Origin: Pelomonas parva
GTDB taxonomy: Bacteria > Pseudomonadota > Gammaproteobacteria > Burkholderiales > Burkholderiaceae_C
DNA length: 64,000 nt
Assembly: GCF_043555835.1 (NCBI RefSeq)
Contig: NZ_JBIGHV010000008.1
Span: 62,001 to 126,000 of the forward strand
Direction of reading: 5' to 3'
Shown: one piece after another, positions 34,549 to 42,993 of the stretch
Layout of the letters: each line of letters starts with the position of its first letter
Position numbering within the stretch: the stretch's first letter is position 1
Position numbers and translations under genes: made by a program
Notes under the pieces: model-generated
The model's database searches: none
Seen by the model: the letters and a program-made list of their open reading frames with translations, nothing else
What the model was told of the DNA's origin: nothing

Positions 34549-35304
34549 GTGGTCCTGTACGAGTACCCGTTCAACGAGAGCATCCGCACGATGCTCCGCC
34601 TCGAACACCTGTTTGACCGCTTCGGCGCCTTGATGGCCCGCGACCCCGCGCTGGACCACCACTTTGCGTTGGTCACGCTGTTCGAGATCCTCGACGTGGC
34701 CTCGCGCGCCGACCTGAAGAGCGACCTGCTGAAGGAGCTGGAGAAGCACAAGGCGCAGTTCAATGGCTTCCGCGGCAGCCCCGGTGTCGACGATGCGCGG
34801 CTCGACGAAGTCGTCGCCCGCATCGATGGCGCCTACCAGCGGCTCAATGGGCTGACCGGCAAGACCGGCGCGGTGCTGAACGGCAACGACTGGCTGATGA
34901 GCATCCGCAGCCGCATCAGCATCCCCGGCGGCACCTGCGAGTTCGACCTGCCGGCCTACTACCACTGGCAGCAGCAGCCGCCGGTGCGCCGCCGCAAGGA
35001 CTTGATGGGCTGGGCGCAGACGCTGATGCCCATGGCCGAGGCACTGCAGGTGTTGCTGGGCCTGCTGCGCGACTCGGGCGCGCCGCACAAGGTCGCGGCC
35101 ACCGCAGGCCAGTTCCAGCAGAGCCTGCCGGCGGGCCGCGTCTACCAGTTGCTGCGCATGCGCATCGACCCCAGCCTGGGCCTCATACCCGAGATTTCAG
35201 GCCATAGGCTGATGATCTCCATCCGCCTGATGCGCCAGGACGAAGAAGGCCGGCTCAAGCTGGCGCCGGAAGACAGCAGCTTCGAGCTGGCACTTTGTCA
35301 GTGA
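34549..35304 (+). CDS. zapD: Cell division protein ZapD
   Basis: The 251-residue protein of the ZapD (DUF1342/YacF) family starts at GTG 34549 with LYEYPFNESIRTMLRLEHLF, the conserved N-terminus, followed by ILDVASRADLKSDLLKELEK and NDWLMSIRSRISIPGGTCEF. ZapD cross-links and bundles FtsZ filaments at the division site. It lies between coaE and yacG, its normal place. The unusual inverted-repeat element ends only 17 bp before the start and may influence its expression. Confidence 0.95.
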   Translation: MVLYEYPFNESIRTMLRLEHLFDRFGALMARDPALDHHFALVTLFEILDVASRADLKSDLLKELEKHKAQFNGFRGSPGVDDARLDEVVARIDGAYQRLNGLTGKTGAVLNGNDWLMSIRSRISIPGGTCEFDLPAYYHWQQQPPVRRRKDLMGWAQTLMPMAEALQVLLGLLRDSGAPHKVAATAGQFQQSLPAGRVYQLLRMRIDPSLGLIPEISGHRLMISIRLMRQDEEGRLKLAPEDSSFELALCQ

Positions 35305-35311
35305 GCACCCC

Positions 35312-35527
35312 ATGAAGACCAACGCCCAAGGTGAGCGCCTCGTCCGCTGCCCGCAATGCAGCGGCGACAGCGTGTTCGCGCCCAGCAACAAGTGGCGGCC
35401 GTTCTGCAGCGAACGCTGCCGGCAGATCGACCTCGGCGCCTGGGCCAGCGAGTCATTCCGCCTGCCGGCGACACCGCCTCAGAACCCCGATGAATACGGG
35501 CCTGACGGCGCGCCGCTCGTGCACTAG
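35312..35527 (+). CDS. yacG: DNA gyrase inhibitor YacG (zinc protein)
   Basis: This 71-residue small zinc protein has four cysteines: CPQC near residue 13 and CSERC near 32, with NKWRPFCSERCRQIDLGAWA being the family signature. YacG binds the GyrB C-terminal region and inhibits gyrase. It starts 7 bp after zapD. Its TAG stop shares the bases CTAG with the TAG stop of the convergent HAD gene, so there is no spacer or terminator between the two transcripts. Confidence 0.95.
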   Translation: MKTNAQGERLVRCPQCSGDSVFAPSNKWRPFCSERCRQIDLGAWASESFRLPATPPQNPDEYGPDGAPLVH

Positions 35528-36144
35528 GCGTTCAGCAGTCGCCTGGACACGAGTTCACGCCGCGCGCTGGCGGCATCGGTGAACAGGAAGGACTGCCAGT
35601 CGCGCGACAGCGCCGCCTCGACGTTGACCGGGTGGTCGTCCAGGAACAGCAGCTCCTCGGGCGCCGCGTTGAAGTGCCGCTCGGCCATCGCATAGATCTC
35701 GGCGCCGGGCTTGACCTGCTTGACGCGGCCGGAGAACAGGCCCGACTCGAACCACTCGCTCAGCGGGTAGGTCGCGCTCAGGTGGTCCGCGTAGGGCTCC
35801 GGCATGTTGGACAGGAAGTGCAGCGTGTGGCCTGCCGCGCGCAGGTCGCGGATCAGCACGACCGTGCCCGGGATGGGCATCAACTCGTCCGGCACCGCGC
35901 GCACAACGGCGGCCACGTCACCCAGGGGCCAGCCCGTGCGAGCGGAGATGCGGCGCACCACCTCGTCGGCACCGATCAGCCCCTGGTCGAACAGACCCCA
36001 GTCGCCACCGTAGTTCTGGAAAAAGACCGATGCCGCCTGGGCGCCCTGCTCCAAAGTCTCGATGCGATGCGGCCAGACGCGCGCCAGGAAGCTGGCGGGG
36101 TGCCAGCGGAAGACCACGCCGCCGAAGTCGAAGACGATCTTCAT
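35524..36144 (-). CDS. HAD-superfamily hydrolase, YihX-like sugar phosphatase
   Basis: The 206-residue protein starts MKIVFDFGGVVFRWHPASFL. HAD motif I is FDFGGV (Asp6), motif II FLSNMPE, motif III the lysine in RVKQVKPGAEIY, and motif IV LLFLDDHPVNVEAA. The motif I form D-x-G and overall layout resemble YihX (alpha-D-glucose-1-phosphate phosphatase) and epoxide-hydrolase-like HADs. The start overlaps the pgi stop (ATGA), so it is co-translated with phosphoglucose isomerase, which fits a role on a hexose phosphate. Exact substrate is unknown. Confidence 0.87.
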   Translation of the reverse strand: MKIVFDFGGVVFRWHPASFLARVWPHRIETLEQGAQAASVFFQNYGGDWGLFDQGLIGADEVVRRISARTGWPLGDVAAVVRAVPDELMPIPGTVVLIRDLRAAGHTLHFLSNMPEPYADHLSATYPLSEWFESGLFSGRVKQVKPGAEIYAMAERHFNAAPEELLFLDDHPVNVEAALSRDWQSFLFTDAASARRELVSRRLLNA

Positions 36145-37775
36145 GCGCTCACCAGACGGGTCAGCAGGCCGGCGGTCGAACCATCCAGGCCGGCGGCGTC
36201 GCCGCTGTCCAGGCGCGGCAGCAGCTGGTTGCACAGCGCCTTGCCCAGCTCCACGCCCCACTGGTCGAAGCTGTTGATGCCCCACAGTGCACCGGTCACG
36301 AAGACGCGGTGTTCGTAGAGAGCAATCAGCGCGCCGAGCGAACGCGGCGTCAGCGCGTGCAGCACGAGCGTGGTGCTGGGGCGATTGCCGGGGAAGCTGC
36401 GGTGGCGGGACAGCACGTCGCGGTCCAGCGTGGCCGAGGCGGTTGGCGCCTTCTCGGTCAGCGCCTCGGCGGCGGTCTTGCCCTGCATCAAGGCCTGGCT
36501 CTGCGCAAGGCAGTTGGCGAGCAGCTTGCGGTGCTGGTCGGCGAGCTTCTCGGCCAGCTCGCCGGTCACGCCGTGGTTGGGGCGCTTCACGGCGATGAAC
36601 TCGACCGGGATCACGTCCGTGCCCTGGTGCAGCATCTGGAAATAGGCGTGCTGGCCATTCGTGCCGGCCTCGCCCCAGACGACGGGCGACGTGCCGAACG
36701 GCAGTGCATTGCCGTCCAGGTCGACGCCCTTGCCGTTGCTCTCCATCTCCAGTTGCTGCAGATAGGCGGGCAGGCGGCGCAGGCCCTGGTGGTAGGGCGC
36801 GACGCTGCGGCTGGTGAAGCCGTGGAAGTTGCGATACCAGATGTCCAGCAGGCCCAGCAGCACGGGCAGGTTCCGCGCCAGCGGCGTGGTGGCGAAGTGC
36901 TTGTCCATCGCGTGAGCGCCGGCCAGCAATGCGCGGAAGTTGTCGGCGCCGACGGCGATGGCGATGGGCAGGCCGATGACCGACCACAGCGAATAGCGGC
37001 CGCCCACCCAATCCCAGAAGCCGAATGCGGTGTCGATGCCGAAGGCGGCAGCGGCAGCGGTGTTGCTGCTTGTCGCGACGAAGTGGCGGGCGATGTCAGT
37101 GCCGCCCGCAGCAAGGAACCACGACTTGGCGGCCTGCGCGTTGGCCAGCGTCTCCTGCGTCGTGAAGGTCTTGGAGGCGACGACGAACAGCGTGTGCTGC
37201 GCATCCAGGCCAGCCAGCACGGGCGCCAGATCGTGCCCGTCGACGTTGGAGACGAAGTGCAGCTTCAAGTCGCGGCGGCCGAAGGCCTGCAGCGCCTGCA
37301 CGACCATGGCGGGACCCAGGTCGCTGCCGCCGATGCCGATGTGGACGACGTCGGTGATCTCGCCGCGCTCGCCCGCCCGCACGCTCTCGGCAAACGCCAG
37401 CATCGCGTCCAACGAGGCCTGCACATCGGCGTTGAAGGGCGCGTCGCTGCCGCTAGGTGCGCGCAGCGCCGTGTGCAGCACCGCGCGGCCCTCCGTGTGG
37501 TTGACCGGGTCGCCGCGCAGCAGCGCATCACGCCGAGATTCAAGCCCGCAGTCGCCGGCCAGCTTCAGCAGCAGGGCCAGCGTGGGCGCGTCGATGCGGT
37601 TCTTGGAGAGGTCGGCGAAGACTTCGGGCGCTTCAAACGACAGCGCCTGGAAGCGACCCGCGTCGGCCTTGAAGGCCTCGCGGATGTCGAAGCCGCGACC
37701 ACTCGCGGCGCCGTCTTGGTCGAAATGGGCTTGCAGTTCAGCCCAGACGGGAGAGAGGTCGCAGCGTGTCGTCAT
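36141..37775 (-). CDS. pgi: Glucose-6-phosphate isomerase
   Basis: The 544-residue enzyme has typical PGI features: HIGIGGSDLGPAM for phosphate binding, VASKTFTTQETL and FWDWVGGRYSLWSVIG near 253 (signature region), and NGKGVDLDG. It interconverts glucose-6-phosphate and fructose-6-phosphate. It lies 2 bp after tal and overlaps the HAD gene by ATGA. In organisms lacking phosphofructokinase this gene mainly recycles fructose-6-phosphate towards Zwf, which is encoded divergently. Confidence 0.96.
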   Translation of the reverse strand: MTTRCDLSPVWAELQAHFDQDGAASGRGFDIREAFKADAGRFQALSFEAPEVFADLSKNRIDAPTLALLLKLAGDCGLESRRDALLRGDPVNHTEGRAVLHTALRAPSGSDAPFNADVQASLDAMLAFAESVRAGERGEITDVVHIGIGGSDLGPAMVVQALQAFGRRDLKLHFVSNVDGHDLAPVLAGLDAQHTLFVVASKTFTTQETLANAQAAKSWFLAAGGTDIARHFVATSSNTAAAAAFGIDTAFGFWDWVGGRYSLWSVIGLPIAIAVGADNFRALLAGAHAMDKHFATTPLARNLPVLLGLLDIWYRNFHGFTSRSVAPYHQGLRRLPAYLQQLEMESNGKGVDLDGNALPFGTSPVVWGEAGTNGQHAYFQMLHQGTDVIPVEFIAVKRPNHGVTGELAEKLADQHRKLLANCLAQSQALMQGKTAAEALTEKAPTASATLDRDVLSRHRSFPGNRPSTTLVLHALTPRSLGALIALYEHRVFVTGALWGINSFDQWGVELGKALCNQLLPRLDSGDAAGLDGSTAGLLTRLVSA

Positions 37776-37777
37776 GA

Positions 37778-38719
37778 TCAGGCGGCCTGGATGAGCTTGT
37801 CGAGCTTGCCCGCGTCGATGGCGAACAGGCGGATGCCTTCGGCCAGCTTCTCGGTGGCCATCGCGTCCTCGTTCAGCGCGAAGCGGAAGGCGGCTTCGTC
37901 GAGGTGGATGGCGGGCGTCGCCGACACCTTGGCCGGGTCGAGCGCGCGCTCCAGCTTGGCGTCCGTCGCCTGCAGCTGCGCCAGCAGATCAGGGCTGATG
38001 GTCAGCAGGTCGCAGCCGGCCAGCGCCTGGATCTGGCCGATGTTGCGGAAGCTCGCGCCCATGACCTCGGTCTTGATCCCGTGCTGCTTGAAGTAGGCAT
38101 AGATCTGCGCGACGGACTTGACGCCGGGGTCGTTGGCGCCGGCCATGGCCGCCTCATCCCACGCCGCGCCGGCCGACTTCTTGTACCAGTCGTAAATGCG
38201 GCCCACGAACGGCGAGATCAGCTGCACCTTGGCTTCACCGCAGGCCACGGCCTGGGCGAAGGCGAACAGCAGCGTCAGGTTGCAGCGGATGCCTTCGCGC
38301 TCCAGCTCGGCGGCAGCCTGGATGCCTTCCCAGGTCGACGCCAACTTGATCAGCACGCGCTCGCGCGAGATGCCGGCGGCTTCGTACAGGCAGATGATGC
38401 GGCGGGCGCGGGACAGGCTGCTGGCCTTGTCAAAGCTCAGACGCGCATCGACCTCGGTGGACACGCGACCCGGCACGACCTTGAGAATCTCCAGGCCGAA
38501 GCGCACGAGCACTTGATCGACGATCTCGTCCAGCGGCTTGCCGCGGTGGGCCTCGACGGTTTCCTTCAACAACGGCGCGTAATCGGGCGACTGCACGGCC
38601 TTCAGGATGAGCGACGGGTTGGTCGTCGCGTCGCGCGGCGCGAACTGCGCCAACTGCAGGAAGTTGCCGGTGTCGGCAACGACAGTGGTGAGGGTTTTGA
38701 GCTGGTCGAGCTGGTTCAT
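37778..38719 (-). CDS. tal: Transaldolase
   Basis: The 313-residue TalB-type transaldolase starts at ATG 38719 (MNQLDQLKTLTTVVADTGNF). The Schiff-base lysine is Lys125 in VLIKLASTWEGIQAA, and RDATTNPSLILK and the C-terminal HLDEAAFR are conserved. It transfers a dihydroxyacetone unit between sugar phosphates in the non-oxidative pentose phosphate pathway. It is the first gene of tal-pgi-HAD on the minus strand, divergent from zwf with 111 bp between starts. An upstream in-frame start would add 17 non-conserved residues. Confidence 0.95.
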   Translation of the reverse strand: MNQLDQLKTLTTVVADTGNFLQLAQFAPRDATTNPSLILKAVQSPDYAPLLKETVEAHRGKPLDEIVDQVLVRFGLEILKVVPGRVSTEVDARLSFDKASSLSRARRIICLYEAAGISRERVLIKLASTWEGIQAAAELEREGIRCNLTLLFAFAQAVACGEAKVQLISPFVGRIYDWYKKSAGAAWDEAAMAGANDPGVKSVAQIYAYFKQHGIKTEVMGASFRNIGQIQALAGCDLLTISPDLLAQLQATDAKLERALDPAKVSATPAIHLDEAAFRFALNEDAMATEKLAEGIRLFAIDAGKLDKLIQAA

Positions 38720-38757
38720 GGCATTCGTTCCGGATTGACCCAGGGAAGAAACTGCTG

Positions 38758-38788
38758 CATAGTATTTCACGAAACTAAGTTACACAAC
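38758..38788. promoter_or_regulatory. Candidate HexR operator between tal and zwf
   Basis: Read on the minus strand, 38771-38784 gives TGTAACTTAGTTTC, which resembles the left half and centre of the published HexR consensus (TGTARTWWWATTACA type). Overlapping it, TTTC-AC-GAAA (38765-38774) with outer TAG/CTA forms a small imperfect dyad. The hexR gene lies directly after zwf. The match is partial and by eye. Confidence 0.3.
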
Positions 38789-38830
38789 GGTTAGCGCTCC
38801 ATGGGAGATGCTGGCTTGGAGACTCCGCAA

Positions 38831-40276
38831 ATGTCCTTCGATCTCGTGTTTTTTGGCGGCACCGGCGACCTGACGTGGCGCAAATTAATGCCCGCGCTTT
38901 TCCAGGCTTTCCGGCACGGCAAGCTGCCCGAGGGCGGTCGGATTCTCGCCGTCGCACGTGACGAACAGACGGACGAACGCTACCGCGAATGGCTGAAAGA
39001 ACGCTTTCGCGAGGTGGACGGCGCCAAGCGCCCAACCGACGAGGAATTCGAGAAGTTCGGTGCGCTCATCCATTACCGCCGCATGGACCTGTCCCAGCCC
39101 GAGCACTACCAGGGCCTGAAGGACTGGCTGGACGCGCGCAACGCGGACACCGTCGTGCTGTACCTGGCTACCAGCCCGCATCTGTTCACCGGCATCTGCC
39201 AGCAGTTGGGCGCCGTCGGTCTGAACCATGCCAAGGTGCGCGTGGTGCTGGAGAAGCCGCTGGGTCACGACCTGGCCAGCGCGCAGGAGATCAACCGCGC
39301 GGTGCGCAGCGTCTTCGCCGAAAGCCAGGCCTTCCGCATCGACCACTACCTCGGCAAGCCCTCGGTGCAGAACCTCATGGCGCTGCGCTTCGGCAATGCG
39401 CTGTTCGAGCCACTGTGGCGCCGGGAGAGCATCGCCAACATCCAGATCACGCTGGCCGAGCGCCTGGGCGTGGGCACGCGCGGCGCCTTCTACGACGGCA
39501 CCGGCGCGCTGCGCGACATGATCCAGAACCATGCGCTGCAGCTGCTGACGATGATCGCGATGGAGCCGCCGAGCAGCAACGACGCCGACGCCATCCGCGA
39601 CGAGAAGCTCAAGGTGTTGCGCTCGCTGAAGCCCTTCACGGCCGAGAGCGTCGCCCGCGATGTCGTGCGCGGCCAGTACCGCGCCGGCAGCATCGAGGGC
39701 AAGGCCGTGCCGGGCTATCTGGAAGAGGTCAAGGTGCCGCCTGACAGCCAGTGCGAGACGTTCGTCGCGCTGCGCACCGAGGTCAACAACTGGCGCTGGG
39801 CCGGCGTGCCCTTCTACCTGCGCACCGGCAAGCGCCTGGCCGAGCGCGACGCGCAGATCGTCGTCAACTTCCGCCAGGTGCCGCACAAGATCTTCCCCGG
39901 CGGCAGCCAGCCGAACCGCCTCGTCATCAAGCTGCAGCCCGAGGACGGCCTGGAGCTGCAGTTGCTGGCGCAAAAGGGCGCCAGCCACGGCGAGCAGCTG
40001 ACGCCGGTGTCGCTGGACCTGGATTTCGACAAGGCCTTTGCCACGCAGCGCGTCGGCGCCTACGAGCGCCTGCTGCTGGACGCGATCGCCGGCCGCCTGA
40101 ACCTGTTCGTGCGCAGCGACGAGCAGGAGCAGGCCTGGCGCTGGGTCGAGCCCATCCTCGACGCCTGGGAGGCCGACACGAGCGGCCCGCGTCCCTATTC
40201 CTGCGGTTCCTGGGGCCCGGCGGCCGCCAGCGCGCTGGTTGCGCGTGACGGTTTCCACTGGGCAGAAGAGCAATGA
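38831..40276 (+). CDS. zwf: Glucose-6-phosphate 1-dehydrogenase
   Basis: The 481-residue enzyme starts at ATG 38831 (GGAG ribosome site 8 bp before). The Rossmann motif is GGTGDLTWRKL and the active-site signature RIDHYLGK is at 169-176, with EKPLGHDL before it. It oxidises glucose-6-phosphate to 6-phosphogluconolactone with NADP+ (or NAD+) at the entry of the Entner-Doudoroff and pentose phosphate routes. It overlaps the RpiR/HexR-type regulator gene by ATGA. No pgl or edd/eda genes follow in this window. Confidence 0.96.
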   Translation: MSFDLVFFGGTGDLTWRKLMPALFQAFRHGKLPEGGRILAVARDEQTDERYREWLKERFREVDGAKRPTDEEFEKFGALIHYRRMDLSQPEHYQGLKDWLDARNADTVVLYLATSPHLFTGICQQLGAVGLNHAKVRVVLEKPLGHDLASAQEINRAVRSVFAESQAFRIDHYLGKPSVQNLMALRFGNALFEPLWRRESIANIQITLAERLGVGTRGAFYDGTGALRDMIQNHALQLLTMIAMEPPSSNDADAIRDEKLKVLRSLKPFTAESVARDVVRGQYRAGSIEGKAVPGYLEEVKVPPDSQCETFVALRTEVNNWRWAGVPFYLRTGKRLAERDAQIVVNFRQVPHKIFPGGSQPNRLVIKLQPEDGLELQLLAQKGASHGEQLTPVSLDLDFDKAFATQRVGAYERLLLDAIAGRLNLFVRSDEQEQAWRWVEPILDAWEADTSGPRPYSCGSWGPAAASALVARDGFHWAEEQ

Positions 40277-41139
40277 GCATCCTCGAACGAGTGAAGGCGG
40301 CGCTTCCGGCGCTTCCGCCCGCCGAACAGCGTGTCGCCAAGCTGCTGCTGCTGGACGCGCGCGCCTTCGCCAGCCTGCCGGTCAGCGAGCTGGCCGACCG
40401 GTCCCATGTGTCCAAGCCAACCGTGGTGCGCTTCTGCCGCAGCGTCGGCTACGACGGCCTGGCCGACTTCAAGCTGAAGCTGGCGGGCAGCGTCAACGAG
40501 GGCGTGCCGTTCGTGCACCGCGCCGTGGACGAGGACGACAAGCCGCAAGACATCATCGTCAAGGTCGTTGACAACGCTGTAGCCGCCCTGCTGCACTACC
40601 GCAACGACGCCGCCAGCCACGCCTTCGAGCGCGCCATCGAGGCGTTGGCCGATTCGGCCCGGCACAACCGGCGCATCGAGTTCTACGGCGTCGGCAACTC
40701 AGGCATCGTCGCCCAGGACGCCCAGCACAAGTTCTTCCGCCTCGGCGTCAACACGGCCGCCAACAGCGACGGCCATGTGCAGTTGATGAGCGCGACGATG
40801 CTGCAGCCGGGCGACTGCGCGGTCATCATCAGCAACTCCGGCCGCAGCCGCGACCTGCTGGACGCCGCCGACATCGCGCGCAAGAAGGGCGCGACCATCA
40901 TCATCATCACCGCGAGCGCCTCGCCGCTCGCGCAATTGGCGCTGGGCCCCAGCCAGATCCTGCTGGCGGTGGACCACCCGGAAGACTTCGACCGCTACAG
41001 CCCGATGGTGTCGCGGCTGCTGCACCTGATCGCGGTGGATATCCTGACGACAGGCGTCGCGCTCAAGCTGGGCCAGCAACTGCGGCCCGTGCTGCAGGAG
41101 ATCAAGAAGAACCTGCGCGCCAAGCGTTATGCAGGCTGA
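40273..41139 (+). CDS. hexR: RpiR/HexR-family transcriptional regulator
   Basis: The 288-residue protein has an RpiR-type HTH (about 1-77: PAEQRVAKLLLLDARAFASL, then ADRSHVSKPTVVRFCRSVGY) and a SIS sugar-phosphate isomerase-like domain (about 120-260: IEFYGVGNSGIVAQDAQHKF, VIISNSGRSRDLLDAA). HexR proteins bind 2-keto-3-deoxy-6-phosphogluconate and control zwf, edd, eda and gap. Translational overlap with zwf and a candidate operator upstream of zwf support autoregulated control. The stop codon directly abuts the stop of convergent mlaB with no spacer. Confidence 0.9.
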   Translation: MSILERVKAALPALPPAEQRVAKLLLLDARAFASLPVSELADRSHVSKPTVVRFCRSVGYDGLADFKLKLAGSVNEGVPFVHRAVDEDDKPQDIIVKVVDNAVAALLHYRNDAASHAFERAIEALADSARHNRRIEFYGVGNSGIVAQDAQHKFFRLGVNTAANSDGHVQLMSATMLQPGDCAVIISNSGRSRDLLDAADIARKKGATIIIITASASPLAQLALGPSQILLAVDHPEDFDRYSPMVSRLLHLIAVDILTTGVALKLGQQLRPVLQEIKKNLRAKRYAG

Positions 41140-41448
41140 TCAGGCGGCCGCTGTGGCCGGCCACAGCAGCTCGGCCACGCCGTAGACGCGGGCCAGTTCG
41201 CGCAGCTTCTCCGGTGCATCCGCCAGCTTGAGCGTGGCGCCCTGCTCGCTGCACTGGCGCGCGGCGGACAGCAGCAGGCTCAGCGCCGACGAATCGAAAT
41301 CCGTCAGCTCGGCCGCCGACAGCCGCACCTCGCGGCCGGCGGCAGCGAGCACCTGGGCGGCCTCCGCGCGCAAGGCGGGCGACATCTGCGCCCAGGTGGC
41401 GCGGGCGCCATCCATGCGCAGCCGCGCGGGCAGCTTCAGGCTGCTCAA
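41140..41448 (-). CDS. mlaB: MlaB STAS-domain protein
   Basis: The protein of about 102 residues is a single STAS domain (LSAAELTDFDSSALSLLLSA around the conserved Asp-Ser-Ser, ending ELARVYGVAELLWPATAAA). It is the cytoplasmic partner that stabilises the MlaF ATPase in the Mla phospholipid transporter. The most likely start is TTG 41448 (SSLKLPARLRMDG), 3 bp after the mlaC stop, because the first strand KLPARL is expected in the domain. ATG 41415 would cut it off. It ends the mla operon. Confidence 0.82.
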   Translation of the reverse strand: MSSLKLPARLRMDGARATWAQMSPALRAEAAQVLAAAGREVRLSAAELTDFDSSALSLLLSAARQCSEQGATLKLADAPEKLRELARVYGVAELLWPATAAA

Positions 41449-41450
41449 GA

Positions 41451-42092
41451 TCAGCTCTTGGCGGCCGGTGCGCCGGCGGCCTTGGCGTTCTTGGCGGCCA
41501 GGCTCTTGATGAGGCCGTCGATGCCGTTGGCGCCGATCTCCTGCGCGAAGCTGTTGCGGTATTGGTCCGCCAGCCAGATGCCCAGCACATTGACGTCGTA
41601 GATCTTCCAGACGGCGCCGGACTTCTCCAGGCGGTAGTCGAGCTGGATGGCGTCGCCCTTGCCGCGGATCTCGGTTTTCACGACGACCTCGGTGTCGGTC
41701 GGCTGGGCGCGCAACGGCTTCAGGCCGATGGTCTGGTCCTTCACCTGCGTCAGCGCGCCGGCGTAGGTGCGCATGAGCAGGGTCTTGAACTCGGCCTGCA
41801 GCTTGGTCTGCTGGTCGGGCGTGGCCTGGCGCCAAAAGCGGCCGACGGCCGAGGCCGTCATGCGCTGGAAGTTCACGTGCGGCATCACCTTGGTGTCCAC
41901 CAGGGCGATGATCTTGCTGATGTTGCCGGCCTGGATGTCCTTGTCGGCCTTGACGGCCTCGATGGTCTCCAGCGACAGGTCACGGATCAGTTGATCGGGC
42001 GTGCCGGCATCGGCGGCATGGGCGGCGTGCAGGACGCCAAGGCCCAGTGCGGCCACGGTGAGCGCTCGGCGCAGGGAGGTCAGCAGGGTCAT
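41451..42092 (-). CDS. mlaC: MlaC periplasmic phospholipid-binding protein
   Basis: The 213-residue protein has a signal peptide (MTLLTSLRRALTVAALGLGV, cleavage near AHA-AD) and the MlaC/Ttg2D domain (VMPHVNFQRMTASAVGRFWR, LLMRTYAGALTQVKDQTI, KIYDVNVLGIWLADQYRNSF). It shuttles phospholipids between the MlaA complex in the outer membrane and the MlaFEDB complex in the inner membrane. ATG 42092 is chosen because it starts the signal peptide. An Ala/Lys-rich tail follows the fold. Confidence 0.94.
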   Translation of the reverse strand: MTLLTSLRRALTVAALGLGVLHAAHAADAGTPDQLIRDLSLETIEAVKADKDIQAGNISKIIALVDTKVMPHVNFQRMTASAVGRFWRQATPDQQTKLQAEFKTLLMRTYAGALTQVKDQTIGLKPLRAQPTDTEVVVKTEIRGKGDAIQLDYRLEKSGAVWKIYDVNVLGIWLADQYRNSFAQEIGANGIDGLIKSLAAKNAKAAGAPAAKS

Positions 42093-42147
42093 GGTTCGCT
42101 TTCTCAGAACAGGGACGGGCACTCAACGCGCCAGCCCGTGATTTGGT

Positions 42148-42993
42148 TCACCGGGAGGCCGCAGAAGCCGGCTCCGCCGGTTTCTTGGCAGTGGGAGCCG
42201 AAGCGGCGGGCGCCGCGGCCGCAGCCGGCGCCGACGCGCCATTGCCGGGCACCAGCACCTCGAACTCCTCGTCGTCGTCGAAGCTGCCGCGGCGCTGCAG
42301 GTAGGCGTCGCGGTAGAAGGTGTACTTGTCCAGCGCGATGCCTTCGAGCATGTCGCCGGCGCGCAGGAAGTTGGCGCGGGCGTTGACGACATTCAGCACC
42401 GAGATCGCAGCCTTGTTGCTGCCGCCGTCGAAGACGACGGCGGGCGTGGCCTGCCAATCCACGGGCAGCGCCAGCGAGTCGCGCACCGACGACGGCCCGA
42501 ACACCGGCCAGACGACATAGGCGCCGGTGCCCATGCCCCAGTGGCCCAGCGTCTTGCCGAAGTCCTGGCTGTTCTTCTCCAGGCCCGCCTCGGTGGCGAT
42601 GTCCAGTACACCCGCGAAACCCAGCGTGGAGTTGACGGCAAAGCGCATGCCCTGGTCCACACCCGCCTTGAAGCGGCCCTGCAGCAGCAGGTTCACCGCC
42701 GACCAGGCATCGCTGATGTTGCCGAAGAAGTTGTCGATGCCGGTGCGCACCGGCGACGGCACGATCTCGGAATAGGCCGTCGCCACCGGCTTCAGCACAT
42801 TGGCGTCCAGCTTCTCATTGAAGGCAAAGACCTTGCGGTTCCATTTCTCCCACGGGTCCAGCCGCTGGCCCTTGGAGCCCATGACCTTGTCGACGGCGCG
42901 CTCCAGCCGCGTGCCGACGCCCTTGACCGTCTGGCAGCCCACCAGACCGAATGCCAGCACCAGCATGGCCAGCGCACGAATGACCGGGCTCAT
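42148..42993 (-). CDS. mlaA: MlaA (VacJ) outer-membrane lipoprotein
   Basis: The 281-residue lipoprotein has lipobox LVGC (Cys20) and the VacJ domain (LDPWEKWNRKVFAFNEKLDA, NFFGNISDAWSAVNLLLQGR, DFGKTLGHWGMGTGAYVVWP, then DSLALPVDW). It removes mislocalised phospholipid from the outer leaflet of the outer membrane. In Gammaproteobacteria mlaA is elsewhere; here it lies inside the operon between mlaD and mlaC, overlapping mlaD by ATGA. The C-terminal ~35 residues are an Ala/Pro-rich extension beyond the conserved fold. Confidence 0.95.
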   Translation of the reverse strand: MSPVIRALAMLVLAFGLVGCQTVKGVGTRLERAVDKVMGSKGQRLDPWEKWNRKVFAFNEKLDANVLKPVATAYSEIVPSPVRTGIDNFFGNISDAWSAVNLLLQGRFKAGVDQGMRFAVNSTLGFAGVLDIATEAGLEKNSQDFGKTLGHWGMGTGAYVVWPVFGPSSVRDSLALPVDWQATPAVVFDGGSNKAAISVLNVVNARANFLRAGDMLEGIALDKYTFYRDAYLQRRGSFDDDEEFEVLVPGNGASAPAAAAAPAASAPTAKKPAEPASAASR

